From Macrocystis pyrifera (Eukaryota > Sar > Phaeophyceae > Laminariales > Laminariaceae), in the NCBI GenBank assembly GCA_031763025.1, contig JASSKH010000014.1:9166563-9230562 (forward strand): a stretch of 64,000 bases of DNA, written 5' to 3'. Made by a program: the position numbers and the translations under genes. The notes under the pieces were generated by a model. That model had not been told where the DNA came from. It searched no databases and saw only the letters and a list, made by a program, of their open reading frames with translations. The stretch's first letter is position 1, and the number at the start of each line of letters is the position of its first letter. Below, piece after piece: positions 42,908-53,399 of the stretch.

Positions 42908-43797
42908 TTAGATCTCACTCTCTGAGCGTGCTCGGTTGGAACATCCCTGACCTCTCAGACCGCCAGCTTGGGAACCGCCTCCCTTCATTGCTTGCCGGGG
43001 GCGAAACCGGCGCCGTCGCGGGTGTCAGCGGGTGCTGGCGGGTAGAGGGGGGGTTTCAAGGAGCGCGGTCGCCGCTTTCGTGCCTATGCGTAGCGTGTGC
43101 CTCGAGACACGAGGGATGCATCAATGAACTCTGTCAAGCCTCCATCTGTGATTTTTTATAGAGTACGTACGAGTAATTAAGAGTCGTTCGGGATTGTAAG
43201 ATAATATTCAAGCGGTGCTTATTTTTGCGACCGGGCTGAAAATCACAGAGGGAAGTACCCAGTCTGAGCAACAATATTATCGAGCTGGCGAACGACGACC
43301 ACGGTGAGCACCGGGCTTCACGCGAGGCGGGCGACGGGTCTGACTGTTGCAGAGATTGAGGAACGTTTTATCCGGACCAAATCGGTGGCGAGGTGGTCGC
43401 GAGAGGGGTGGGCGGCGTACTAGGCTGAGAGAGAAGCTCTGCTCTTCGTTTTTATTCTTTTTTTTTCTTTGACCGGTTCGGTGTAAGGTATTCCAATCAG
43501 GCAGGACATTATTACACGAGAGGGGGCGGTCGTTTTTTTCTTTCCGAATTTTTCCGTTTCATTTTCACTGTTTTTGCGGTGCTGCTACTGTGTAGCGCTG
43601 TCAGTGTGCTTTCTCTTTGTACGAGTACCGACATACAGCATATCAAAAGAAAAAAATAAGTACCCTACCTGGGGTATATACATAGCTACGACATGTGAGC
43701 GAGAGTAGCGGGCGGAACCGCAGGCGACGCGAAGCGTATGTGGCGTCCGAGCTGTTTTCTCCTGGAGCATGGCGGCGGGACTCTTGTGTTTTTTTTT
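42908..43797 (-). repeat. RepH unit 1 (inverted copy)
   Basis: Reverse-complement order of the blocks seen in the plus-strand units. It runs from the terminal CTCACTCTCTGAGCGTGCTC through the CTCGAGACACGAGGGATGC and TTATTTTTGCGACC blocks to the CTCCTGGAGCATGGCGGCGGG block. Confidence 0.7.
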
Positions 43798-43830
43798 CGT
43801 TTTTTTTCTTCTTTCTTTCTTTTTTTTTTC

Positions 43831-44242
43831 CGGCGGTTACCACGGCTGGCGGTCAAGTTAGATCATTTTTGCGCGGGGAGAACCTTCACTCCGCACAAGA
43901 GGGATGATCGCATCACGTAGTGTGTGCATGGTGAGGCGCCCACGAGGCAGTTACAAGCCCATTGCTGTCTCTGGTAGTCGCCACACCAGAAATTAAATCA
44001 ATTCATTGATGCTGTCATCCATATGCAAGAAAATCCGCCTCTAAAGCGGTTCATATTAGGTTGCAGCTCACCCTTCATGCGACTCGCCCAACACTTCACG
44101 GCGCTTCGCGCTTGGTGCAAGCAATGTCTGCCTGGTCGGTGAAAACCCGACGTGCTCCGTCCCGGCATTGTAGGGATGCGAGGGTCTATGAGCATACGAC
44201 TACGGCCATGCACGATAATGAGTACACCCCCCCCCCCCCCCC
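43831..44242. repeat. RepX copy 2 (lacks its start)
   Basis: Matches RepX from GGTCAAGTTAGATCATTT through CACGGCGCTTCGCGCTTGG to a terminal poly-C tract. Confidence 0.7.
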
Positions 44243-44757
44243 TCCGACACTGTAAAACATGCCGCTCACTACGTAAGCTAGACAACCAGGGTACCGTTTG
44301 TTTGTTTGTTTGTTTGTTTTATTTTTGGCGGTTGCCCACAGCTGGCCGTCGAGTTAGATCATTTGTGCGATGTAAAGAGAACCTCCTTTACTCTACACAA
44401 GGGAATTGATCGTATCACGTAGTGTTCAAGGTAAGGCACCCAAGGGGCAGTTACATAGTACTCCCATTGCTGTCCCTGGAAGTGACTACACCGGACATTA
44501 TAGTAACTCATTGAAGCTGTCATCCATATGCAAGTCCGCCTCACAAACGGTTCTTGGTAGGATGCAGCTCACCCTGCATGCGACTCGCCGGACACCTCAC
44601 GGCGCTTCGCGCTTGATGCAAGCAATGTCTGCCTGGTCGGTGAAAACCCAACATGCTCCGTTCCGGCATAGTGGGGATGCGAAGGTCTATGGTCTTATGA
44701 CTACGGCCATGCATGAGATCCAGTACATCTCTCCTATTGAGTACACCCCCCCCCCCT
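44243..44757. repeat. RepX copy 3, head-to-tail with copy 2
   Basis: It begins GACACTGTAAAACATGCCGC immediately after the poly-C end of copy 2 and ends in another poly-C tract, so the two copies are in tandem. It contains a (GTTT)n run near 44300. Confidence 0.7.
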
Positions 44758-45066
44758 CCGCCGCTGTTGCCACCCCCCTACTCCTACTCTTCGTAATGTG
44801 GGAAAACTAAAACAAGCACTATCTAGCGTTCTAGGAACTTGTGTGAAAAAAAAACACATGGGAGGTATGGTTGCAGTTTTGGGGAGGAAATGGTTGCCGG
44901 GCACCGACCCACCCCAAAAGGACCCAAGAGGAAAAAAACCCAAAATTTGTGTTGGTCATAGACTGTGTTTTGGACGTCCTTTGTGTAGGTTGAGGTCGGG
45001 TCTTGACTAACCGAAAGTCGATGTTCTGAGAAACACAAAATACAAGCCTGTCTCAAAACGGCCCGA

Positions 45067-45246
45067 GGTCACGGAGAGCTTACCGACAACCCCTAATATC
45101 GATGAAAAAAACACAAAACCGAGCACTGCCCACTTTGTACAATACAGGTGGAGAGGTCACGGAGGGCTTACCCACAAGCCTCAACATCGATGAAAACATA
45201 CGTAACAGAGCACTCCCCACTACCTGGTATGTACAATACAGGTGGC
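45067..45246. repeat. Tandem duplication, ~90-bp unit
   Basis: Two units, each starting GGTCACGGAG, containing ATCGATGAAAA and ending TGTACAATACAGGTGG. Confidence 0.75.
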
Positions 45247-45820
45247 AGGGATCCCGCGCTTGCACAATATAGCGTAAAAAAATTGTGGTGGAGATATTGG
45301 ACCACGTAATACACCATCAGGCGTACCGAAAGGAGGGGTTACCGACAGCTTGTGAGGGTTTCTATGATACCTTGTCGACAACGTCGCAATTCGGTACGCA
45401 TGCTGGTGGGCTACATTGTTGAATGATGTCGCAAGGATTGTTCTTCGCCCACATTGTGCAAGGTGAGGTTCTTACTTCCAACAGGTAGTTTCCCCCCAAG
45501 TTTCGGGTTTTGCTGGCCACCGCAGTAGCAGTAGTTTATGCTTCGCCCTCGATGTTCTACACACTCCTTAATATCTCAAGGCCCGCCAGATCCTGCCCTG
45601 AAGATGCAAGAGGGCATTCGGCACACCTCACACCACAAAAAATCAACATTCCTCACCAACATCAGAATAAGCCTACTAAAAAACATACCAGGTACTGATA
45701 CTTCGTACCTGGTATGCGACAAAAAAATCTTTGACTTTCCAATATTTCCGTTTTTTATTTTACATTTATTCATGTCGTCGTGTCCGACCATGGTCATCAA
45801 CGAGCGGCCGCGTAAGTATG
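45247..45820. other. No gene; one imperfect foldback
   Basis: ACACCATCAGGCGTACCGAA (about 45310) pairs with TTCGGTACGCATGCTGGTGG (about 45392), leaving a ~60-bp loop. The remainder is unique sequence with no recognised feature. Confidence 0.5.
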
Positions 45821-47480
45821 TACAAGGCGCTTCGCTCCGCGGGCGGCCTACGCTGCCCGCTACGCTCGCTCAGCCAGGAAAAGTACATCAAATTATTCGA
45901 AGCGGACAGAGGTCCATGATTGAACATTGTTTTTTCATGTCAGCAGTTGCAAACTGGCGACTTGATAATGCCAAGAGTCCCGCCGCCATGCTTCAGGAGA
46001 AAACAACTCGGGCGCTACATGCGCTTCGCATCGCGGGCGGTTTTCCGCTGCGCTCGCTCACATGCCGTACGTACGTACATACCCCAGGTAGGGTACGTAT
46101 TTTCTTCGTTCGATATTCTCTGTGTCTGTACTCGTAAGCACGAAAGATAAAGCACACAGCACGGCACAGCAACACAGCAATATCAATGAAAATGAAACCG
46201 AAAAAAATCTGAAAGAAAAAAAATCCCGGTCCCCATTCGTATAATAATTTACTCCCTGATTAGAACACCTTACACCAGTCAAAAAGAAGAAATGAAGAAT
46301 AGAAAAAAATCAAACAACAGAGCTTCTCTCTCAGCCTCGTATGCCGCCCACCCCTCTCGCGACCATCTCGCCGCCAATTCGGTCCGGGTAAAGCTCTTCT
46401 CTCTCTCTTCCACAGTGAGCCCCGTCGCCCGCCTCGCGTGAAGCCCGGTGCTCACCGTGGACCTCGTTTGCCAGCTTGATAATTTTGGTGCTCAGGCTGG
46501 GTACCTTCCTCTTGTGATTTCAACCCGGTCGCAAAAATAAGCACCGCTTAAATATTATCTTGCAATCTCGAACGGTCCTTAAATAGTCGTGCGTACTCTA
46601 TCAAAAATCACAAACGTAGGCCAGACAGAGTCTATTGATGCATCCCTCGTGTCTCGAGGAACACGCGACGCCTAGGTACGAAAGCGGCGACCGCGCTCCT
46701 TGCAACTTCCCCTGGGTTGGGTTGGCGTCGGTTGGCAACGACACTGTAAAACATGCCGCTCACTACGTGAGCTAGACAACCAGGGTACCGTTTAGTTTTT
46801 TTTTCGGCGGTCGCTCACAGCTGGTCGTCGAGTTAGATCATTTGTCCGATGTAAAGAGAACCTCCTTTACTCTGCACAAGGGAATTGATCGTATCACGTA
46901 GTGTTCAAGGTAAGGCACCCGAGAGGCAGTTACATAGTACTCCCATTGCTGTCTCTGGAAGTGGCTACACTGGAAATTAAAGTATCTCATTGAAGCTGTC
47001 ACCCATATGCAAGTCCGCCTCACAAGACGTTCTTAGTAGGATGCAGCTCACCCTTCATGCGGCTCGCCGAACACCTCACGGCGCTTCGCGCTTGGTGCAA
47101 GCGATGCCTGTCTGGTCGGTGAAAACCCGACATGCTCCGTCTCGGCATTGTGGGGATGCGAGGGTCTATGGTCATTCGACTACGGCCATGCATGAGATCG
47201 AGTACGTCTCTCCTATTGAGTACGCCCCCCCCCCCTGTACCCGCCAGCACCCGCTGACACCCGCGACGGTGCCGCGCTCGCCCGCGGAACCGTGCTCGGA
47301 GTACACCCACGCACACGAAACGAAAGAAGGAAAACGTATGGAAGGACTGGAAGTACGAAGAGAAATGGAGAAAACAATGACCCGCTGGAAAGGTAAGGCA
47401 AGTGATAAAAGGATGCGATTTCCAAGTGGGAGCTCTGAGGGGCCAGGGATGTACCAACTGAGCACGCTCAGGGAGTGAGT
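45821..47480 (+). repeat. RepH unit 2, interrupted by a nested RepX
   Basis: It starts TACAAGGCGCTTCGCTCCGC with a GC hairpin. The block with CCGCCGCCATGCTTCAGGAG and the AGCAGAGCTTCTCTCTCAGCC block follow. Next come TCGCAAAAATAAGCACCGCTT and the CGTGTCTCGAGG block. It ends AGCACGCTCAGGGAGTGAG. RepX sits within its C-rich block (46714-47235). Confidence 0.75.
46714..47235. repeat. RepX copy 4, nested inside RepH unit 2
   Basis: Full-length RepX, starting GGTTGGGTTGGCGTCGG and ending in poly-C. The flanking CTTGCAAC...CCCCTGTACCCGCC is continuous in the uninterrupted RepH unit at 49.5-50.2 kb, so this copy inserted after RepH. Confidence 0.75.
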
Positions 47481-47500
47481 TCTAAGTTGGTAGTCCTATC

Positions 47501-48632
47501 TACAAGGCGCTTCGCTCCGCGGGCGGCCTACGCCGCCCGCTACGCTTGCTCAGGACGGAAAAAAGTGCTTCAAATTATGCGAAGTGGACAGAAGGTCCAT
47601 GATTGAATATATATATATTTGTGATTGTAGTTGCAAACTGGCGACTTGATATCGCCAAGAGTCCCGCCGCCATGCTTCAGGAGAAAACGGCTCGGACGTC
47701 ACATACGCTCCACGTCGCGGGAGGTTCCGCCGGCTACGCTCGCTCGCATGTCGTATGCACGTACATACCCCAGGTAGGGTACTTATTTTCTTGTTTTGAT
47801 ATGCTGTATGTACGAAAGAGAAAACACGGCACAGCTAGCTGCAGCAGCACCGCAAAAACAATGAAAGGAAACCAAACATTTCGGAAAGAGAAAAAAAAAT
47901 CCCTGTCCCCTCTCAGGTAATAATTTTCTGCCTGAATGAAACACCTTGCACTGGTCAAAAAATAAAAAAACGAACAGCAGAGCTTCTCTCTCAGCCGTGT
48001 ACGCCGCCCGCCGCGGTCGCGACCGTCTCGCCATCGATTCGGTCTGGGTAAAGCTCTCTCCTCTTTCTGCCACAATGAGCTCCGTCGTCCACGTCGCGTG
48101 AAGCCGGGTGCTCACCGTGACTCTCGTTCGCCAGCTCGACAATGTTGGTGTTCAAACTGCGTAGCTCTCACTGTGAACCTCAGCTTGGTCGCAAAAATAA
48201 GCACCGCTTGAATGTTACTTTGCAATCCCGAACGACCCTTATAGACTCTTACATACTCAATCTAAGTCCGCAGAGGGAGGCCAGACAGAGCCCATTCATG
48301 CTTCCCTCGTGTCTCGAGGCACACGCGACGCCTAGACACGATCACAGCGATCGCGCTTCTTGCAACCCCCTCTGTAACCGCCTGCTCCCGCTGACGCCTA
48401 CGAAGCTGCCGCGCTTGCCCGCGGTACCGTGATCGGAGTACACGCACGCACACGAAACGAAATAAGAAATAAAGAAAAAAACCTGAATGAAGATAAAAGT
48501 GCCAAGAAAAATGGAGAAAACAAAGGACCGCTGGAAAGGAAGGTCCTGCAAGTAATCAAAGGAGGCGATGTCCAAGTGGGAGCTCTGAGAAGCCAGAGAT
48601 GTACCAACCGAGCACGCTCAGAGAGTGAGATA
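47501..48632 (+). repeat. RepH unit 3 (most complete, ~1.13 kb)
   Basis: It contains all blocks in order. The hairpin is perfect: GCGGGCGGC, loop CTAC, GCCGCCCGC (47519-47540). It ends AGCACGCTCAGAGAGTGAGA. The open frames on both strands are repeat-borne and differ between units. Confidence 0.75.
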
Positions 48633-48653
48633 TCTGGAAGTAGTTCTATGTAT

Positions 48654-49515
48654 GTACAGGGTGCTTCGCTACGCGGGTGGCCTACGCCGCCCGCTACGCT
48701 CGCTCAGGAAGGAAAAGTACATCAAATCATCCATGATTGAATATAATTTTTTCATGATTGTACACGTAGTTACTGCAGTGGCAAACTGGCGGTTGATAAT
48801 GCCAAGAGTCCCGCCACCATGCTCCAGGAGAAAACGGCTCCGACACGACATACGCTTCGCGTCGCCTGCGGTTCCGCCCGCTACGCTCGTTCACATGTCG
48901 TACTTATGTACATACCCCACGTAGGGTACTTTTGGTACGCTGTTTGTCTTATGGACGACAGAGAAAACACAGCATGGTACAGCAGCCTCACCGCAAAAAC
49001 AATGAAAGTGAAACCGAAATTGCGGACTGAAAAAAAAAACCCTGTGTAACAACTTCCTGCCTATTTGGAACACTTTGCACCGGTCAAACAGAAAAAAAAA
49101 GGAAAAAAAAACAACAGCAGAGCTTCTCTCTCAGCCTCGTACAACACCCGCCCCTCTCGCGACTATCTCCCAACCGATTCGGTCAGGGTACCGCTTTTCT
49201 CACTCTCTGCGACAGTGAGCCCCGTCGCCCGCCTCGCGTGAAGCCCGATACTCACCGTGGCCCTCGTTCGCCAGCGCGACAAAGTTGGTGCTCAGACTGC
49301 CTCGCTATTTCTGGGATTTTTAGTTTCGTCGCAAACATAACCACCGCTTCAACTTTATTTTGCATATCGAAACGACCCTTATATATTCGTACATAATATA
49401 ACCGGAATCACACCAGGAGGCCAGACAGAGCCCATTCATGCTTCTCTCGTGTCTCGAGGCGCATGCGACGCTTAGCCACGAAAACGGCGACCGCGCTCCT
49501 TGCAACCCCCCCTCT
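48654..49515 (+). repeat. RepH unit 4 (3' truncated)
   Basis: Runs from TGCTTCGCTACGCGGGTGG through the CGTGTCTCGAGGCGCATGCG block and stops in the C-rich block, where unit 5 begins. Confidence 0.7.
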
Positions 49516-49529
49516 AAGAAGAAAACCCC

Positions 49530-50247
49530 CCGTACCCTCTCGTGCAATAGTTTCCTGCCTGATTGGAACACCTTGCATCAGTCAAAAAGGAAAAACAAAA
49601 AAATCAAACAGCAGAGCTTCTCTCTTAGCCTCGTACGCAGCCCGCTGCTCTCGCGATGACCTCGCCACCAGTTCGGTCCCGGCAAAGCTTTCCTCATTTT
49701 GTGTCACAGTGAGCCCCGTCGCCCGCCGCGCGTGAAGCCCGGTGCTTACCGTGGCGGTCGTTCGCCAGCTCGACAATGTTGGTGCTCAGGCTGCGTACCT
49801 CTGCCTTCGAGCTTCAATACTGGTCGCAAAAATAAGCAACGCTTGAATTTTATCTTGCAATCCCGAACGACCCTTATAATCTCGTATACAATCTAATGAA
49901 AACCACAAATGGAGGCCAGACAGAGCCCATTCATGCTTCCCTCGTGTCTCGAGGCGACGCCTAGCCACGAAAACGGCGACCGCGTTCCTTTCAACCCCCC
50001 CTCTACCCGCCAGTACCCGCTGATACCTGCGACGGCGCTGGACTCGCCTGCGGTGCAGTGCTCCGAGCACACGCACGCACACGAAGCGAAAGAAGAAAAC
50101 AGGAAAAAAAAAAACCGAAAGTGCCAATAGAAATGGAGAAAACAAAGACCCGCTGGAAAGGTCCGGCAAGTAATAAAAGGAGGCGATTCCCAAGTGGGAG
50201 CTCTGAGAGGCCAGGGATGTACCAACCGATTACACTCAGAGAGTGAG
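49530..50247 (+). repeat. RepH unit 5 (5' truncated)
   Basis: Begins in the middle of the unit (TTTCCTGCCTGATTGGAACA) and runs to the terminal ACTCAGAGAGTGAGATCT. Its C-rich block is uninterrupted, providing the empty-site reference for the RepX insertion in unit 2. Confidence 0.7.
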
Positions 50248-50263
50248 ATCTAGGTAAGTGGTT

Positions 50264-50413
50264 CTACAAGGCGCTTCGCTCCGCAGACGGCCTACGCCGC
50301 CCGCTACGCTCTCTCAGGAAAGAAAAGTACATCAAATTATGCGAAGCGGACAGAAGGTCGATGATTGAATATAGTTTTTTTTTTAATATTGTTGTAGTTC
50401 TAAACTGGCTTGC
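50264..50413 (+). repeat. RepH unit 6 (5' end only)
   Basis: CTACAAGGCGCTTCGCTCCGC plus the GC hairpin and about 100 bp more, ending where LINE-derived sequence starts. Confidence 0.7.
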
Positions 50414-50419
50414 TCTAGT

Positions 50420-52180
50420 TATTTAACCATTGACCACGCATCCCTTTCGAGACGGAGCACCGTTCCTACTCCTGATAGAGACACCTCCAACATGTGGGCG
50501 CTCACTAAGTTGTTTCCGTGTATCATATAAATGTTTTGAGAATATTATGCCCTTAATGCTTCGCCGTCTGTGACCACCATCTATCTCCTATGATAGCGTT
50601 CGTTCTCTCGCTGCAATCTAGTGTACCAAGCTCCTCTATGCCCCCTTCATGCGTCTCCCCCATTCTCTCTTCTAACACATCCTGTTCGTCCTTGTGCGTT
50701 TCACATTCTCCTACTATGTGAGTTCTATAGTCTATATCGCTTTGCGGCACTGGCACATATATGCACCTACTTCCTCCTCCTTCTTTCTGTCAGGCCCAGG
50801 TCCCCTGCACCAAATATCGGTTTCAGTGTTTTCGCAAGGGCCATTGAATCGTGCGCAGGCGTTTTCATTAATATTCCTTTTCTCAAATATCCCGTACATC
50901 CCTAAGTATTTCTCTGATTTCACCTTGTTTCTTAGCACTAGCCTTTCCCATCTTTCTATCCTCTTCTACTTCTGTCTTGTACCTGGTACCTCCCAAACGT
51001 CTCTGCAGACACCATTTCTTCTTGGTTCCTCCTATATCCTTCCATACTTTCTCAACTACGCTATCCCATATTATTACAGTTCGCCTTTTTGTTATTTTTT
51101 TCTCCCACACAGCTCTATCAACCATGGCTGGCGACCTCTTTGTTGGCATGCTCCTTGAACTATTGCCGGGTTAAATTGAAGGGGCTGCAAGAACCGGGTT
51201 GTTCGGCCGAAAACCCACTATTTACTCGGCGAAACTGCTGTCAAAAACACCGCAAAACTCCTCAGGATGCTCCCTTAAGGTTTCCGAGAGTTTTCTTCAG
51301 CAGTTTTCCGTTCCTCCAGAGTTACAGTTTGACTGTTGGAGGACATCATGATTTTTCGCCATAAAAAGTAAAGATCCATTATTTCTGACCCCAGTTCTGA
51401 CAAAAAAAAAAAAAAAATCCCTGCAGAGAAAACGGATTGGCTGCTTCCAAAATCAAAGTACGACTCTGGAGAAACAGTAAACTGTTCCAGAAAATTCTCG
51501 GAAAACTTCGGGGAGCAGTCTGAGGAGTCTACCGGTGCTTTTGATTGTCCCGCCGAGTACAACGTTCATATTCGACCTAAAACCTCAGTTCCTGGAGCCC
51601 AGAAAAAAAAACCCGTAACAAAATGAAACACTTTATGTTGCCATGTCAACTTCCTCATGTCTCTTTTTGTCTTGGGTGGGTGTGTTCGCGGCTAGTCGTG
51701 CTTTTGGTACTGTGTTTCTCGTCGTAATTGAGCATCTTTGTGTTTTTTTAGCTGCTGTCATATGTGATGTTTTCAACTGTTTTACGACATTCGCGGTTCC
51801 CTTCCCATACTTCTTCTGTATGTTTTAGCTTTGATACTATCTCACCAATCATGTTAGGTCTCTTGATTCTATTGTCAAGGTGCGAGTCTGTTAGAGTCGC
51901 ATCCATCTTGCCTGCGTGTCCTTTACCCTTTCGTATTAATTTTGCTATGTGTGTATCCCAAGAGCAGTCGTTTGAGATCTCTGCGCCAAGGTACGTATAC
52001 TGGTCTACAATCTACAATAATTCATTTTCTCCCCACTTCCAACTGAAATTTACGAGGTTCACGTTATCTTCGTTATAAACAACTACTGCGTACTTCTTGA
52101 CGTTCGCCGTCACCCTCTATTTCCTGGTGTATTATAGCCCCTTCTCTGCTCGTTTCCACAATCCTTCGGAAGTTTCTGGT
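50420..52180 (-). mobile_element. LINE (non-LTR retrotransposon) 3' fragment, split by a foldback insertion
   Basis: Minus-strand translations show the C-terminal half of a LINE ORF2. From 52180 to 51630 it reads YLGAEISNDCSWDTHIAKLI, GKMDATLTDSHLDNRIKR and IVSKLKHTEEVWEGN. After an insertion, 51150-50553 continues with MVDRAVWEKKI and VVEKVWKDIGG. A CCHC-like MCQCRKAIDYRTHIVGECE and GDRWWSQTAKH end it. Several frame changes and stops separate the pieces and the RT catalytic region is missing. It is a dead 5'-truncated copy. Confidence 0.75.
51163..51613. mobile_element. ~450-bp foldback element inserted in the LINE
   Basis: The two halves are imperfect inverted repeats. GGGCTGCAAGAACCGGGTT near 51182 pairs with AACCTCAGTTCCTGGAGCCC ending at 51600. 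TTTCCGAGAGTTTTCT pairs with AGAAAATTCTCGGAAA. LINE coding sequence resumes on either side. An A-run near 51405 lies in the loop. Confidence 0.7.
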
Positions 52181-52204
52181 GTCAATAAAATTAAATGAGA
52201 AAAG

Positions 52205-52420
52205 GCATAGTATTATCAAGTCACGAGAAAATGCGAGTTTTACACGTACGGAAGAAGTTTGGGCAACCAATCAGATCAACGCGGGTTAATTGTACGTAAC
52301 AAGTGGATAGTCTTGAGACACACCTTGCCTAGTTCGTAGTTGCTGACCAGCGAGCTAAACACCTTGTCAAGCAGAGTCAGAGCTACAAGAGTACAGGTGT
52401 GATACAGATTAGTTCGAGTT
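52205..52420. repeat. LTR-like repeat, segment R2 (partial copy)
   Basis: A 216-bp segment, GCATAGTATTATCA to TAGTTCGAGTT, about 95% identical by eye to 57012-57227 in the same orientation. It abuts the LINE fragment. Confidence 0.7.
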
Positions 52421-52687
52421 GAAGCGGGCTCTGTGCTGAGCGTTCGATCTGATCTGTTTGAACGCTGAGCAGGCAGCGTTTTCGCCAGCCAGACATTTTT
52501 TGTTTTTATTTTCTTGATCGAGGGACCTCCCTTGGAAAGACTCGTTCGTGGTGTCTTGTGAGCGCGTGTACGAGAGCAGCTAGCTAGCTGCGAGTGTGGA
52601 CGGAGGACCATGTCAGAGGGCATGGCAAGCGTGGTCAGACAAGCCAACACAGGAGCGAATCGCCTAGATCGGTACCTCTGGTATGTC

Positions 52688-52753
52688 GTAGCACAGTGAG
52701 ACGTTACAGGGGATGTGTACTGCTGTAGCACAGTGTGACGTTACCCGGGATGT
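52688..52753. repeat. Short tandem duplication, 37-bp period
   Basis: GTAGCACAGTGAGACGTTAC and GTAGCACAGTGTGACGTTAC, each followed by a GGGATGT-like end. Confidence 0.75.
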
Positions 52754-52845
52754 TGCGCCCTCGGCGGTATCATTATGTTCGCAACTTGCAAACACATGCG
52801 TACAGCAGTCATGGGCCGGTAGCGTATGCTTGCGGGAATATTATA

Positions 52846-53160
52846 CCAGACGCGAGTATGCATACTCTCGTACTTTTGCTTGGTACCAAACTCGAGGAAA
52901 GGCACGATCAATAAGTATGACGGGTTCAGCAGAAGAGCGGATACAGCAGCAGGGTTCGTGCAGCAGTGGTCGTACGATGTTTCAAGTGCTCATACTATTA
53001 ATGCGAAATATCATACCTCATGCGAGACTTTTATCGGTGGTACCAAACTCGAGAAGAGGTTACATGAGTATGACTGGTACAGCCATGCGTATACAACAGT
53101 GTTCGTGCAGCAGTGGTTGTAAGTACGATATGTCAAATGCTCAGACCGGAGTATACTACC
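52846..53160. repeat. Tandem duplication, ~159-bp unit, two copies
   Basis: Both units contain GGTACCAAACTCGAG (near 52881 and 53040) and TTCGTGCAGCAGTGG in the same order. Confidence 0.7.
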
Positions 53161-53399
53161 AATGTATGGGATAGCGTTTTCCGGAAACTGGGGCGTGTGC
53201 AGTATTCTGGTAGAGCGTACTCTGAACTATTTGTGCTATGATTGTTTCTTGGTGGTATGAGATTATCAGAGTATACAGGCTGTGTAGCTGGTAGCGGTGG
53301 TAACTGATATTTTACTGTCCTTCGCTGCAATGATACGTGGATTGGGGTCTAACTGGTACCGGTTGCTCCACTGTAGCGTAACTACCTATGGTGGTACAA

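Noticed and set aside
47483-48632. Long frames within the RepH units as a conserved transposon protein.
   Set aside because: The frames are not preserved between units and the blocks carry poly-A and poly-C runs of varying length. No protein is common to the copies.
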